64,000 nucleotides of DNA from Alviniconcha marisindica (taxonomy: Eukaryota > Mollusca > Gastropoda > Provannidae), in assembly GCA_018857735.1 (NCBI GenBank), contig JABMCL010002924.1:248001-312000 (forward strand). The letters run 5' to 3'. The notes beneath the pieces were generated by a model that was not told the origin of the DNA, ran no database searches, and saw nothing but the letters and a program-made list of their open reading frames with translations. A program made the translations under genes and the position numbers. Positions within the stretch are counted from its first letter, which is position 1, and every line of letters begins with the position of its first letter. This document shows positions 63,798 through 64,000 of this stretch, piece after piece.

Positions 63798-64000
63798 AAT
63801 TTTAGTTACCAAAGTCCACATTAATAAACTAACATCCACTATTAAGGCATTTGATTTACAATTCAAAAATATGTTTATTTCATTTCATTCATGATCTTTC
63901 TCATAAACAAAAAGTCAAATCTGGACGGAGAAGGTGGGGGGACAAGGTGGGAGAGGGGGCTTTCATGATTCTTCCAAATATTCACTGTCACATATATTCT

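Noticed and set aside
1..64000. CRISPR arrays, prokaryotic operons, integrons or phage modules
   Set aside because: Spliced genes, SINEs, LINEs and LTR elements show a eukaryotic nuclear locus. The regular 36-bp array at 49883-50445 has no unique spacers, so it is not a CRISPR.

Overview
The window looks like nuclear DNA of a mollusc, most likely a gastropod. That is an inference from the spliced genes, the dense CA/GT microsatellites, the tRNA-headed SINEs and the mix of DIRS, Ty3/Gypsy and CR1/I-type LINE remains. There is no prokaryotic gene organisation, CRISPR array or rRNA.

The main content is a pair of divergently transcribed paralogous genes, here called A and B. Gene B (+ strand, 37347..51496) has four coding exons whose splice phases all agree: a signal-peptide exon (37347-37448), an 82-bp exon (44509-44590), a 4-kb exon (45092-49105) rich in poly-aspartate tracts and furin-type dibasic sites, and a last exon (51342-51496) encoding one thrombospondin type 1 repeat. 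The predicted protein is about 1450 residues. Gene A (- strand, 22774..10421) repeats the first three exons with the same phases but stops inside exon 3, giving about 615 residues and no TSP1 exon in the window. The start codons lie about 14.6 kb apart, head to head. About 0.88 kb of exon 3 is nearly identical between A and B, while the sequence on both sides is strongly diverged. This pattern suggests gene conversion between the two inverted copies. I do not recognise the family. The layout fits a secreted acidic precursor cut by proprotein convertases.

Layout: 1-10.4 kb is repeat-dominated, with a possible terminal exon of a left-hand gene near 1.5 kb and several fold-back repeats. 10.4-22.8 kb is gene A, whose first intron holds a decayed DIRS-like tyrosine-recombinase retrotransposon. 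22.8-37.3 kb is the intergenic core, with LINE and SINE remains, a 2.4-kb non-autonomous TIR element and a broken multi-copy gene near 31-33 kb. 37.3-51.8 kb is gene B, whose first intron holds a DIRS terminus and a complete but mutated Ty3/Gypsy element (39020-44423, TSD CATTG), and whose third intron holds a 36-bp minisatellite. 52-64 kb holds three LINE fragments on the - strand, short inverted repeats and microsatellites.

Limits: exon calls come from reading frame, splice dinucleotides, phase and A/B comparison only. No transcript or database search was available.
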